DNA of 64,000 nt, taken from assembly GCA_002794735.1 (NCBI GenBank), contig NBAZ01000011.1, forward strand, positions 806,001 to 870,000. Reading direction: 5' to 3'. The translations under genes and the position numbers were made by a program. The notes under the pieces are model-generated. The model was given only the letters and a program-made list of their open reading frames with translations, was not told the origin of the DNA and did no database searches. The stretch is from Pyrrhoderma lamaoense (lineage: Eukaryota; Basidiomycota; Agaricomycetes; Hymenochaetales; Hymenochaetaceae). Of this stretch, positions 48,008 through 60,687 are shown piece after piece (within the stretch, counting starts at the first letter, position 1; every line of letters begins with the position of its first letter).

Positions 48008-48678
48008 TCGCAGACATGACAAATATGGTCTCCACGATCAAATCAATACGTCGTTGATTCATATAACACTTGACTATATCATCTATGTTTCTAAGTTGCA
48101 TCTTATCACATAGGGAAGTCGTCACTTCAGCGTATCTTAATCATAGACTACATATGAGTCTCAATGTGCTTCAAGCTCTCAATTTTATCTTCATTTAAAC
48201 CTTGTTATGAGGAAAACTATCTGATATTATTTTTTATGATTGATTAGGACATGGGTATGTGCCTACCTTTAGACACGACCGTCATCCCTTTAAATATTCT
48301 TTTTCCGCATCGATGTCTTTCTTACTGCTGCATCCAGAACTGAGTTAATTGCCTTTGTCGCACTTGTAGTAACACTTTTTGCAGACTCAGTAACTCCCGC
48401 CTTCTTGTTGGACAGTGATCTTCTTTATCAAGACTTTTTGAAGTGCTGCTTCACTTGTTTATTGCCGAGGCTTTATCAATTGCGGGCATGCTTGTGACGT
48501 GAGCTGTGTTGTGCTGATAATTTCCTCTGCTCACAACATAATCATGAGGCGTATTTTTTGGTTGTACAACGTAACATGTGATCTTATATGACAGAAAAAT
48601 ATTTGCAAAGAATCAAATATGACACTCTAGATCGAATATAGTATGAATCCACACACATACGGGGCGAGCTTTGCGGCC
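48008..48678 (-). repeat. Right arm of large imperfect inverted repeat
   Basis: Reverse complement of 47,067-47,790 with divergence. On the minus strand it also carries an open frame reading MTTSLCDKMQLRNIDDIVK (about 48,069-48,125), whose first residues are conserved in the left arm (around 47,671-47,727). Confidence 0.85.
48290..48489 (-). CDS. Small Lys/Ala/Ser-rich protein, right-arm copy (probably degenerate)
   Basis: Minus-strand counterpart of the gene at 47,272. It starts MPAIDKASA at 48,489, passes through NKQVKQHFKKS and a Ser/Ala/Lys segment to VLDAAVRKTSMRKKN, and stops at 48,290. More than one frame break separates these blocks, so it is either a decaying copy or suffers from missing bases as elsewhere in the window. 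Confidence 0.4.
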
Positions 48679-49224
48679 CCTTTATCCAGGCTTCCGTTTT
48701 GGTGTTTTCTGTGTTTTGGAATTTACTCGAACTAAATATAATCAATATACGTGTTTGTCTCTACTGAGACCTAGTTTATACCGTTCTCAATGTATCGTTA
48801 CGCTTGGGGCGTAACGTATATAGGAATAGAATAACGATTCTACAAAACTGTTTCTGGCACCTTGCTGTATGATCCTCTGTTAGAGACTAACAGGATTGAT
48901 CTTAGATGTTCGTTTATACTAAGGCACAAATGCTTATAACTTCACAGAGCTAGTAAATTCGACGATGGTCATAATATATATTTTATTATTGAAAAGGAGT
49001 AGTAGATGAATATACCTTAGCGTACTAATGCTTATCTATTAAGCACTTCATTTGTCCAAAATCATTTGCATTACAATAGCTTCCATATTTGTAGTTATAT
49101 AGCAGCATTTAGGTGGAATTTACTGAGAGCTTCAATGCTTTCGTTTATTTTATATACGCGTACATGTATAGACTATACAACGAAAGTCTCTCTAGAGTAT
49201 GTGTGCATGTACGTGCGCCATAAC
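48679..49224. other. Intergenic region
   Basis: AT-rich; nothing recognised. Confidence 0.4.
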
Positions 49225-49421
49225 TCACCTAGAGAGTGTGTAATTGGGTCTTATTCCACTCCCACCTCCTGAGCTATACTGATGCGAAGTAGTTGAGTTA
49301 GCCTTTGTTACCGTCTTAGCCTCAGCCTTTGCCACTGAGGATGGGGGTGTGCCACTTGCGGGCTTCCCCCCTTGTTCTGAGAACTATTTGTATCTTTTTT
49401 GGTATTGGCTTGACCTGACAT
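49225..49421 (-). CDS. Small Ser/Lys/Thr-rich hypothetical protein
   Basis: From ATG 49,421 the frame reads MSGQANTKKDTNSSQNKGGSP. If one base is added in the CCC/GGG run near 49,362-49,372 it continues ASGTPPSSVAKAEAKTV to YSSGGGSGIRPNYTLSR and a stop at 49,225. Low complexity, hydrophilic, no family. It lies beside the other small basic genes and could be chance; the evidence is only the long repaired frame and its composition. Confidence 0.33.
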
Positions 49422-50245
49422 TTTCGTTTTCTTGTTGTCTGCTGCCTCTCACCTTCTTCCCCTCCCTTTATACCTGGATTACGGTAATCCCTTTTCTGTG
49501 TATAATACCCAGGCACACGATTTTTAGAAAAAAATAACACCCTGACTTGATACTTTGCTACGCTCATTCATCGCTGAGAAATTATATTGCATATCTTTTG
49601 GCTATTTACATGCTATCTTTTATCGCCTCCAGCGAGGATTAGATCTTCCGGATATTTTGCTATGCATAGTTATAGGATATAACAAGACAAAGGGGAAAAG
49701 GAGTACGATCTAGTGTATATAAGCAAAGTTAGATGGTACATTATCAGATAAATTATATACTTTTTTCCGGAGTATCCCTTATCAGGGCCTTGCTGCAGAT
49801 AAATTGATGCTCACAAGTGCTAATCACAGTCATGTCTAGCCAGAGATATTGCAGGAGAATCGAATTGACGGATGTGGCTTGCGCAAATAGAGATAAACAA
49901 AAGGCAACCTTCGGACGCAGGTGGTGAGGGATGAATTCAATCCCGATCTCTCGTAGTTTCTTCCATGGATTGAGGAGTTACGAGTTGTCTATGCTTTTCT
50001 CGAAGTTTACATCCTTTGTCACTGCGTACTGGAATATCAAATCGCAAGTACCAGTTGATCTAGATCAGTCTGTCGATCAACTAGGCTAAAACAGGCAACC
50101 ATATTTTTGCGGGTGTGGACTAATGTGAGTGGTACGACTTGGGTGAAAGTCAGTTGGGTGTTGCTGTACGTAGTGCTTGACTGGGACTCTTCATTTCTCA
50201 TCCTCATCCCTCCTCCCATCCCTCCTCGCCAGTGTCGCTACCACC
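49422..50245. other. Upstream region of squalene synthase
   Basis: No gene is seen. The last 50 bases before the ATG are a pyrimidine-rich leader (CCTCCCATCCCTCC), common before highly expressed fungal genes. Confidence 0.5.
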
Positions 50246-52038
50246 ATGGGTGCTACAGATCTACTCACCCTTCTCTTCACCCACCCAAACGAATTCCGGG
50301 TCTTGGCTCAATTTTGGTTATACCATGAGCAGAAACGCGACATTACGTCTGCGTCAGAGTATGCTTCATCGGGGTATGACAGGCAAACGATGAAACGTTG
50401 CTGGTACTTTCTCGACCAGACAAGTAGAAGCTTCTCAAGTGTCATAAAAGAGCTCGATGGAGACCTAGCTCGTGTGGTGAGTAGACCGTTTTTTTTCTCG
50501 ATTGAAATTCGGAGGGCACTTGTTCCGCACCTATCACCTTTTCTCTCTCTCTTCGTCTACTATTAAAGGACCTTTTTTCAAACTCTCAATTTGATTTTAT
50601 TATGAAGCTTCAATTCTGACAGAACCAATTTTTTTCTCCTTTTTATCTCAAAAAAAATAGATTTGCCTATTTTACCTAGTTCTTCGGGGTCTAGATACCA
50701 TTGAAGATGATATGACCATACTTGATGAAGTCAAGCAACCCCTCTTACGAACTTTTCATGAAAAGTGTGCCACCCCAGGGTGGAACTTCACTGGGAATGG
50801 TCCTAGGGAAAAAGACCGTCAACTTCTTGTGGAATTTGATGTCGTGGTCTCCGAACTTTTACTGCTAGATGCCTCGTATAGAGACGTAATACTTGACATT
50901 TGTCATAAAATGGCATTAGGAATGGCCGACTATGCCCACAAAGCTTACAAGGCAGGAAAACTTGGGTTAGATACCGTGACAGACTTTGATCTGTACTGTC
51001 ACTACGTTGCGGGGCTTGTCGGCGAAGGTCTTTCACGGTTGTTCTCCGCTTCAGGGAAGGAGTTCCCTTGGTTAGGCGACCAACTAACCTTGTCGAACGC
51101 AATGGGCCTCTTATTACAAAAAACCAATATTCTTCGGGATTTCCGTGAGGATGTCAATGACGGGCGACTATTCTGGCCTCGGGAGATTTGGGGTGCCTAT
51201 GGCTTCTCCGACCCTCAGGAGATGTGGAAACCTGAAAATGAAAAACGGGCGTTATGGGCACTGAGTGGCATGACGCTTGACGCCCTTCGACATGCAATCG
51301 ATTCACTTGACTACCTTACCATCCTCAAGACCCAAACTGTCTTCAATTTTTGTGCTATTCCCAGACTATGGCAATGGCTACTCTCTCCCTATGTTTCATG
51401 AACCCTGCTGTATTCCACCGTAATGTGAAAATTCGAAAAGCTGTCGCGGCTCGAGTGAGTATATAATAATAGCTTAAATGTGATAGGCTTAACGTTTATA
51501 ATTACCTTTTCTCCCACCTGTATAGCTAATTATGCGCTCCACAAATCCACGAGACGTAGCTTACATATTTAGAGATTATGCTCGCGTCATCCATGCTAAA
51601 GCTGTACCGGCTGACCCTAACTTCTTACGGATTTCCGTAGCTTGCGGGAAGGTAAAACTAGCTATTCTTAGACCTCCTCCACTCTTCTTCTTCTTGAAAA
51701 TATCATCAGTGCTGAATACTAAACCTCTTACCCCCTTGTAGATTGAACAATGGTGCGAACACCACTATCCTTCCTTTGTTCACCTAAGCCGTTCTGGACC
51801 ATCAATCGACCAGACGGACTTACGCTCTCGGATTGTTGCACGGGAGACTACCATCGCCCAGAACGTCCTCAGACGGCGGCGGCTGGGTGCGGCAGCGGCA
51901 GGAAATGCACCCGATACTGGTTCAAATCCATTGGATCTATCAACAAAGGAAATTGTCCTGTATACCGGTAGTGTCATGACTCTCGTTGCTTCATTAGGTG
52001 GACTTATCGTCTGGATCATCATAAAGTATTTCTCATAA
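50246..52038 (+). CDS. ERG9: Squalene synthase (farnesyl-diphosphate farnesyltransferase)
   Basis: Condenses two farnesyl diphosphates to squalene, the first committed step of ergosterol synthesis at the ER membrane. ATG 50,246 lies in a CACCATGG context. Landmarks in order are LARVICLFYLVLRGLDTIEDD (the first Asp-rich motif; an intron precedes ICLF), HYVAGLVGEGLSRLF, KTNILRDFREDVNDGR (the second Asp-rich motif), FWPREIWG and FNFCAIP. After restoring one C near 51,357-51,364, QTMAMATLSLCF follows. The C-terminal exon carries a hydrophobic anchor (VMTLVASLGGLIVWIIIKYFS) ending at 52,038. Four exons, full length. The unaltered reading would stop at 51,399, losing the C-terminal third of the active-site core, which is implausible for an essential enzyme. 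Confidence 0.94.
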
Positions 52039-52310
52039 ACTAGAGCTTAGAGTGACAGACTTTCTTCCCCTCCTCCCTTCCCCTTTTACGTTCTGTTACG
52101 AGACCTGATGTAATTGATTAAATGATACCCTTTATACTATAATTGCATGTTGAAAAAAAAAGTATAACAGGAGAAAATTGAAAGGAATCATTATTAATAT
52201 AAACGTTGCCCATATCACCAAAGAAAAGAAGGAGAACAATACTATGAGTAAGTATGAGTACTGAGTCGAGTTAAGACACTAGTTGTTGTCTAGCAAACGT
52301 AAACTATTCT

Positions 52311-54709
52311 CTACTTGTTTCTACCTGGTGCCTTTCTCTTCCCTTGTAAGGGTTCATCATTTTCATCCTTAGCAGAACGTCCACGCTTCTTTGGCGCTAC
52401 ATCTTCATCTTCGTCCTCTCCATTTGCACTACCTTCAGGCCCAAGAGGGCCACTGGGAGTTTCAATACATCGTGGACAGAACCACTCACCATCAGGGACT
52501 GCACTCAAAGGTGGCTTGAGGCAAGAGAGATGGTATGGATTGTCACACTAATGATATTTAGATCACAAGTAAGCACAAGCTGTAGATTAAGAGGTATATT
52601 AGATGAAGTAACATTTGTCTCACCTTGTCGCATGCTAAAGGCGAGTCCTTTTCGCCTCGGTCTTTGCTACATACAACGCATTCTTCTGCAGAGTCAGCAT
52701 TCTCTGGATGACGTGGAAGGTCAGAGTATTTATCATTAGGACGGGCAAGGAAAATAGTAGTGTTCTGAGATGCAGCAATACTATGGATTGAGACAAGGTT
52801 TAATCAAAGCTCTTTCAATAAAGTTGAAACAAATTACTTACTCAATAACTTCTATCCCAATTAATGGTTGATGACGTGTAGGTTTTGTTGCGCTCTTGGG
52901 TTCATTAGGTCCAAGGCCGAGTTCACCATTTGCGGCGTTTTGACCAAATGCTATAGTCATCACAGACCCGTCCTCGTCCGGAGCTAATGCAAAGTGAGTT
53001 ACACCCCCACTACAGCATGGTAAACCTTGCATCCCCTATGAATGGCATTAACGATGTCCAAAGAGTCATTCAAGTAGACAAGAGATACTAACATGATATC
53101 TTGTATGAACCGGAAAGTAGAGAATGGTGCGCCGCTTGACCCATCACCACTGTTCTTCCACTATTATGAATAGGTTAAAAGTATGAAACGAATGAACAAA
53201 GAGAAGACGTACCTTTCCAGCCATATAGTACATGTTCTGCTTGTCGAGCACGACTGAGTTTGTTGGCCCAGCTGAGACAAAGGATGCGCGAGTTTGTAAG
53301 TTAGGGCCAGAGAACTATAAATAAATACACTTCAAGTTAAATCTGAATTTAGATAATTACTCGATTAAGCAACGTACTTGTGGGACAGCTCTAGGAATAA
53401 GAACGTCCTGTTGGTTTCCTAGCCCAAGGCGACAATAACCGTTGTATCCCCAAACATATACAATACCATCTTTGTCAAGAGCAATGGTATGTTGGTGGCC
53501 ACAAGAGAATTGAGTAATTTCTTTTCCCTCAAGACCTTTAACGGCAACTTTAAAGAGGTTTTAGCCAGAGGTTTTAGCTTTTAATAATTGTTGGCCTTAC
53601 TCGGACTTGGGTGTACATCGAAATGAGTCTTGTTACCGGTTGCAATGTGCTCCCCAGTTCTTCCGTTCCCCAATTGACCATGTTCTCCGCTTCCAAGAGC
53701 GTAAACTTGTATAAAATCGGATGATTAAGAGTTAAATCTTTAAACCCAATAGCATTTGTACTACTCACGTTTTCCTGAAGATGATAATAAAATAGAGAAG
53801 CTGACACCTGCACCAACTTTCGTGATATGTTCCTTCTCTCCACTTGGCCAAGGCCCGCGACAAGTGTGAAGCTGGATACTTCAGGACAAGGTGGTTGACC
53901 ACACTGAACAAGTACGTTAAACTACTTGATTCCCATGACCGAGTTGGTTGTAGTACACATACCTGCCCCATCTGGTTGGCACCTGCAGTCCAAACGTCTC
54001 CATTGCTGCCAACAAGGAGTGTATGAGAGCGTCCAACTGCTGCATGCACAAACGTGACACCTTTGGGAGCACCAAGCATTTGTGGAGTTATCTTCCGTGG
54101 TGTGTCTTCACTGACAACACCTGCCGGTTGTTTTGGCTCTCCACGCATTGCTCGGCCAAGTGCTGCGGGTATATTTCGCCCGAACATCCAGGCTGTACCA
54201 TAGATGTCGAGACAGACGATGTGACATCCTGCACCCGATGCATGTATTGACTTTATTCTGACATTTGCCAGAGAACGCAAGATATGTGGTTCAAGCAAGT
54301 CTGGGCTGTGAAGGAGAGGACGTGAGTAAGGTTGCAACCAATCGTCTACCCTTTATCGTATGACCAAAAAATGATTTTCTTACTTTTCCGATTCATCCTT
54401 GGCGGCTCTCTTATCCTTTCTTCCTAGCGTAGACCTGCAAGCATCGTCAGTAAACAACTCTACGGTCGAATTGCACGCGACTGTGAGGGTTTGTGGTCGC
54501 GTTTGCTGCAATTCAGGGGAAAAAAGAGATGAGCACTGACCAGTCAACACCCCCGCAGATCAACACTTGAGAACCACAAGGAACAGAAAAAAAAAGAAAG
54601 TTAGGATTTATTTAGGCAGATTCGTAGGTTATTAATTACCTCGTCCCCACTTTTGGTCCTCGCCGGCGCCAGGAGTCTGGCCTTGGGACGTAGGAGTATT
54701 ATCAGCCAT
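52311..54709 (-). CDS. RCC2-like beta-propeller protein with C-terminal PHD finger
   Basis: ATG 54,709 opens MADNTPTSQGQTPGAGEDQ. Later exons carry RCC1-type repeats (VWTAGANQMGQCGQ, YALGSGEHGQLGNG, VYVWGYNGYCRLGLGNQ, IAFGQNAANGELGLG), which resemble RCC2/TD-60 more than RCC1; note the GELGLG...PKSAT tail. They are followed by a PHD finger (CVVCSKDRGEKDSPLACDKC, then YHLSCLKPPL and WFCPRC) and a basic C-terminus (KKRGRSAKDEND). PHD fingers typically read histone H3 tails, so a chromatin-associated role is inferred. One base seems missing near 53,850-53,856; restoring it gives AGPWPSGEKEHITKVGAG. At least ten exons. Confidence 0.85.
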
Positions 54710-57700
54710 GTCTGTTGCGGTGGGAAGTTGTTGGTTCGTTTTCAACTGGAAGGCCGCTTTTGATGTCCGTTTTGGTGAGATGTCCGGTGGGCGCTTACTT
54801 GTCTTGTCATTCATCCTCGTAACCACCGAATACGTTTCCCTTTGTTTCCTCATCATCCATCCCAGTCTTGTTAATGCTATAATGAATGCTACCTCGTTCT
54901 TTAAAGCGCACTGGCCCATTATTTTCAATCATAACTCAATAACGGTGTATGATTTCCCACTTCTTCATTTTCCTCCTGATTCTATATAAGGCTCCGACGG
55001 GAGAAGAGTGTGAAAGATGCTGATAAAAGAGAAGGTAAGAAGTAAAGAAGGGATTGCAAGCGACAGACACTGGATATAGACAGCAATAGAGTTGATAACA
55101 ATGATGACATTCGTATAAATCAGATAGCGTCCAGTTCCGCCAACTCACGATCCTGATCGGTGGCTTGCCGAAGACATATTCATTTGTTATCCGATATAAA
55201 GCTAGTATTTTAATTTCCTATCTACAATAATAGAGTGTTTTCATATGGTCTTTAGTAACTATTGAGTTTTATAATCAAGAATCGAAGTCCGTGGCATTTA
55301 TAATCTTTGATTCGTGTGAGCAAGGCATAATAATAAACTACAGAGAAGCTAAATCGTATTTCCGTTACATGATACATGGTAGCATGGCCTGATGACCCTG
55401 CTAATTCCAGAAGTTGCAAGAGATTAGATGTATGTAAATTAGTGCTATGATTGGCTGCATAATGATTATGTAAGTGCATGTTGACTAAAACGTCTGGAGC
55501 CACCGATTTAGATAATCATAACTACAACAAGAATGATACCTTACGCCACTAGAGTATTGCTAATAAAGAGAAGATTATGGATTATTGGATATACAGGAGG
55601 TGTTTGGATGTCAGACCTGTATTCATGGTGGCAGATGGATCTTGGTTTAACAAATTGCACCGCATCTCAGTCTATATTTACCTGTTGATTAAGATTTATA
55701 TTTCATAGTATACTCACACAGGTAGTACAAGTACATTCACAGAGCTTCGTTCACACTGTTAAAAAGTGATTAACGTTCGTTCCGTACTTGTATGCCGTTG
55801 TTGCTACCCTAAGAACATCTGTTGCTACGGAACAGGCCTGCAGGGCCGATCAAAGTATAAACCACGTTCATCCCCGCGTTTAAATAGACTTTTACCTGCA
55901 TCAATGACGTGCACAGTCGCTTTGCCCATTTCGTCAAGTTATGGTGAGGAGAGTGTCCTGTTCACTACTCTGCAAAGGTCAAATCTCAGTATTTTTTGGA
56001 TTACCAATTTGCACCTACGATGTTATCATGCTCTTCGCATCTCACGTATACATGTATTACGCCGTCTCTCTCCAGGAAGCAATCAATAGTATCCGCATTC
56101 AGTATCAACTCCCGGGGAATCGCCGCGATAATGTAGACATGATCGAAATCAAGGATCCTAAAGATCATTCACTGCGCCGAGATTTGCACTATGGTCTAGA
56201 GCAAACATATCATAGTCTCAATTTTTCTCAAAAAAAAACTAGTATGCATGTGTTCTCAATTAGGAGATGGGTGTGATCTCTTACGTACCTCTTTTAGGAG
56301 ATACGGCCTAGTTTGGGACGATAACTTTCACAAAACACTATTGATATAAGTTTGATCCGAATGAGGTACAAGGTTCATGACTCTGACGAGTTTCATGGAT
56401 GTTTATTCCAAATAATCGGAACTGACAAAGGCACTCCCGCATCCAAGCTTGTGCCTTATACGATCCGACCACACACATATACACACATGCTCGAGGTACT
56501 AACATAAACTGAGGGTTTCGTTCTAACATGGGTACCTGATATCCATTAACAGGCCTTGATGGGTAGAGGATGGATGCTTTATGATCGAATGGGACCTGAA
56601 AACAAGAAAAGATTATCTTGAAAACGCTTAAACAGTGTCAAAGTCCGAGGCCCTTTGCCCCGGCATAAGCATGTTCTTTGATAGAAGATAATGCTAAGCT
56701 CTCTACGGTAAACGTTGGTCGATTCAAACTTTCTCTTCCTCGGAAGAGTGAACTCTAATAATGACGAAAGGCAAGTAAGATCCACAGACACGCTAGTTCT
56801 GCAACGTGTTTATCATCTAGTCTGGAGAGTGGAGTACGAAGACGGAGCTAGAAAGAGCTTAACGACGTTCCAAGCCCCCATTCAAAAAATAGCATAAATC
56901 TGTGGTTTTGAATCTCCTTATCTCGGAGGTGACTAGCTGGGGAAAGCTCACTCATACATGATCATCCGGCGGGTGCCGATGGATTACCCGATTTGGAAGT
57001 TAGAATATGTCAAGAAGCAGTACTAGTAATTAGTACATAAAACTTTTTACTAGCTTAGTATTCCCCCATTTGAGAAAGACTGAGAACGAAATCATACTAG
57101 ACTTTTTATTATTATCCCAAAGTTTTCAAACCTTGAGAAGGGAGTAAATGAATTAACATAGTGAGCCAGGAGAAACATGCTTCAGACAAAGATGAAGAGT
57201 ACAGCAATGAATTATGAAAGTGATGGACAATCAACATTTTGAACAAAGCGCGTCTTAAGCTAATGATCATGATGCCGCATCAGTAGGCCGATCCTTATGA
57301 CCCTGTCTGTGCAGTTAAAACTTACAAGTTTAAAATGTCTTCTTACGTCCGTTATCTTCTTACGTTCCATCAGACACGGACAGACGAATCTAGTCGGGAC
57401 GAAATGCAATCTGAGGAGAAAATAAAAGCTTACAGAAAGGAGACTGACGGGGCTAAGCTTTTCAAGTAGCGGGAGAACATCTGTGTAAATTATGATCAGT
57501 CAATAGTGCTCTTGAGCTGCGGATCTCGAAAGGGGGGAGGAGGGATTTGAGTAACAAATACCTCGAAACCGAAGCCAAGGGGAGAAAAGTGAAAAAGGCG
57601 TGCTTGGGTGGAAAAAATATCTTTGAAACGAGTACTCTGAAGAATTGAACGAATTACAAGATTCTGGTCGATGGGTGCTATTTTCTTCTACATTGTCATG

Positions 57701-57981
57701 ATGTTAGTAAAAAAAATTCAAAGCCAGGTGCTAAGAGGAGGAAGAAAGCATTTCCGAAATACGGGATCAAATAGGACAGTCATCAATTATCGGCCGGTCC
57801 AGGGGATCGGCTAAATGGCTCGTTGATGGCACACTTCATCTTAGCAGACACTCATCTTCGCATTTCCTCCCAAACATGTATAAAGACCTGTGGCGGTTAT
57901 GTCTGAATCACTGCTTTGTCGTCCCCCAGGCAAGAGCAAGTCCTTTCGCTCCTTTTCCTCTCACTTCTCCAACCAACGACC
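54710..57981. other. Long intergenic region
   Basis: Over 3 kb without a recognisable gene. A 111-codon open frame at 55,941-56,276 (including RRDNVDMIEIKDPKDHSLRR) has a plausible composition but no family and no supporting exons. The right end is the promoter of the DUF6533 gene. No repeat or RNA gene was recognised. Confidence 0.45.
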
Positions 57982-59661
57982 ATGTCTTCGTCTGACTCGG
58001 AAGTTGCTGCCCTCATCGTTTCTGCCGAGCATCTGTGAGTGCGACCCTTGTACACATGTCCTGGCTCTAACCGACTGTTTCTTTTTCTTAGTTTGGCCGC
58101 GAAGTACTATGCGCTCGCTTCTTTCGGTAAGTGATTATTATGACACCTGTCAAGGTGCAGATGTTTAATCCTAAAACTCTATTAGCCATGTTGTTTTATG
58201 ATATCCTTCTTACTCTTGACCGGGAAGTCGATAAGGTCTGGAAGAAGAAGTTCTCTGGTTTGACTGTCCTTTGGGTTCTGGTAGGCTTATCAGGCACCTG
58301 ACTATAATCAGTATCCTAATCACAACCTATCTAACAGAATCGTTGGGTATTCTTCGCGGCCTTGATACCTACCATAGCCAGTAAGCATCCATTCATCTCT
58401 ATTTCGCATGGACAAGGATACTTATAATTTAATTCATGTAGGCTTCCATGACCCTCACTTTGTTGGAGCTGTAAGCATAAATTCCAGTTAAATCTCACTA
58501 CTCAAGAAGATTAACCTTTCCTTTCTAGCTGTGTGAACGTTACTTCAGATATCCAGGCTATGTCGCTACTTTCCAGAGGGTTGTCATTGGTTGTGAGTGG
58601 CACCCCCGCCTAAATGATACTTACCTCCGAAGCCAACCGTTAATCTATTTTTAGCTGTCTTTATACTCCGGACTTACTGTATATATGGGCGCAGCTTGAA
58701 AGTTGCAAGCCTGATTGTTGTATTTTTACTCGCCGAAGTCATTGTAAAACTTGTATGTTTCAGCCACTTTCCCGGTTTTGCTGTACACTCATTGTTTTCT
58801 TATGTTACACAGTATGCTACTTTTGCTTGGGGTATTGCAATTCAACTTCCTGAAGGTTTCGTTGCTTGTGTCCTGACAACCTCAACCGCAAAGTGGGTTT
58901 GTCCAATGCTCTAGCATTCGTAAAATGGTATTCTGACTGTCTTGTCTACTTAACAGTGCTTCAAAATTTATCGTATTCTGGGTTACGGAACTTGCTACCG
59001 ATGGTGTTGTACTGATTCTCACCATCTACCGGTCAGTGTTAGCTTTCCGTGCGGCTAGAGGTTTCGCACATACGCGCCTCTGGCGGGTAATCGCCAAAGA
59101 TGGCATTATGTACTTCTTCGTGATGTTTGCTGCGAACCTGACCACTGTCATCATGTACATTGTAAGGTTTTCGTGCATTGCTAAGGAGGATCAAACGTCT
59201 TATCCCTCTGATTTCCATTTCAGACCGCATCCGAAGACTTGAAGGCCATCAACGCTGATTTTGGCGTTATGATTAACAGTCTTATGACTGCGAGGCTCAT
59301 TCTGAATCTTAAGGCAGCCGCTTCAAACGATGCAAACGATACATCTACCAGACCCCATCTCGCCTCCGGCTTCAGTGGTGCTCACAATACTTGGGAAGCG
59401 AATATCCTGGGAAATATCGGGAATGAGTTCGAGGGTGGTTCTTCCTTCGGTACTACCTCTTACACAAGTTCTATGACTATCCAAACTCTACCTACACACA
59501 ACACCTTCAAGACCGGAGTATCACCACCATCGAGCTCTGTCCCATTAGTTGGTTCGAATGGAAATTTCAGAACGGTGGAGTTTCGGACCCAGATGGAGGA
59601 ATACGAACTCCCTACTCGAAGCCCCGATTCTAGACAGAGCTTCATGCAATTTGGGCGATGA
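57982..59661 (+). CDS. DUF6533-type multi-pass membrane protein
   Basis: An Agaricomycete-typical seven-helix protein. The N-terminal DUF6533 signature is clear: LAAKYYALASFAMLFYDIL then TLDREVDKVWKKKFSG and NRW. Helices follow at PTIASF, VIGSVFILRTYCIYGRS, LIVVFLLAEVIVKL, ATFAWGIAIQL, IVFWVTELATDGVVLILTIYRS and IMYFFVMFAANLTTVIMYI. The hydrophilic Ser/Thr-rich tail ends SRQSFMQFGR at 59,661. About eight short exons; all frames join without repair. The family is large and uncharacterised; a receptor-like role has been suggested by topology but not shown. Confidence 0.85.
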
Positions 59662-60687
59662 TCCGTCTCTACTACCTTCTTACCCTCCGAATCGGATCTT
59701 GGTGAACGTTGATCTGGAATTTTTTCGTTATTTGCACTAAGTTATATCCTTTCGCTCCCCTCATTCTTTCTGTATCACTCCTTGTGACTTATTCGCTCTT
59801 TCGTACTTCTTCTCCACTCTCCTTAAATCTCTTTTTATATTTCTTTATTTTATTTTTTTCGTCTCTCGATTCTGTTGTTGTATGTACTGGATTTGGACTC
59901 TTGTTGTTACATCCTATAACTGTCATAAACAGCCTTTGTAGCGATTCTGATGTATTTTTGTAGATATGTAATATCATTCGGTGTTTGGCTCTTTTTATCC
60001 CTTAACTTCTAGCTTGTTATCGAACCGAAAGAGATGTTATCTAATTGAATTATGGTTACTCATTGGGCGAGCCGAAAGAGAGATAAAAAAGCGATCAATG
60101 ACGTTGGACACGTTCGAACTTCGGAACTAAGATTAAGATCAAGAACGTGACTTATGTATTATCTCAGCCTTTAGTTTAGCACAGCGTCCTTTCTCAGTCG
60201 TACGTTCATCAACACTGCTAGTACTCCGATCAAGCATAATATGATGGACGTGATAACTTTCAAGTTAAATATTGTTTTTACCACGAGGCCACGGATTTTT
60301 CACTCACCATGTCCGGATTTGCAATCCAATATCTACCATTATCCGATTTAGTAACCCCGAGTTAGTGAGGGGGGAGCCAGTACTCATGGGGGTAACCGGA
60401 CCCCAAGTCCTTCAAGTTCCTATCAAGAAAATAGTTAACGGACTCATGTAATCTTTGTGGTGCTTACTATGCCTTTGATGATCTCAAAGTTTCTTAGTGG
60501 AATCTTGTAAGGCGCCGACGCTCTCGGCATCCATCACCACCTTCAAACTCAAAGATCCCGGCTAGAAGGCGCACAGGAACAAGGCCCTCGAGCTATTCTA
60601 ACCGATCACCTTCGTGTGAACTTATATTTGAAGCACATATTTTTTTGACCCATCCCATACAGCTGTATCTGTACCCTATCTTCAACC
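59662..60687. other. Intergenic region
   Basis: 3' region of the DUF6533 gene and promoter of the UbiA gene. No gene is seen. Confidence 0.45.

Noticed and set aside
51397..51399. Early stop in squalene synthase taken as a truncated gene
   Set aside because: Adding one C in the run at about 51,360 restores QTMAMATL and the C-terminal anchor exons; ERG9 is essential.
55941..56276. Possible gene in the 54.7-58 kb spacer
   Set aside because: The composition is plausible, but there are no neighbouring exons, no family and no conserved start; not enough to call.
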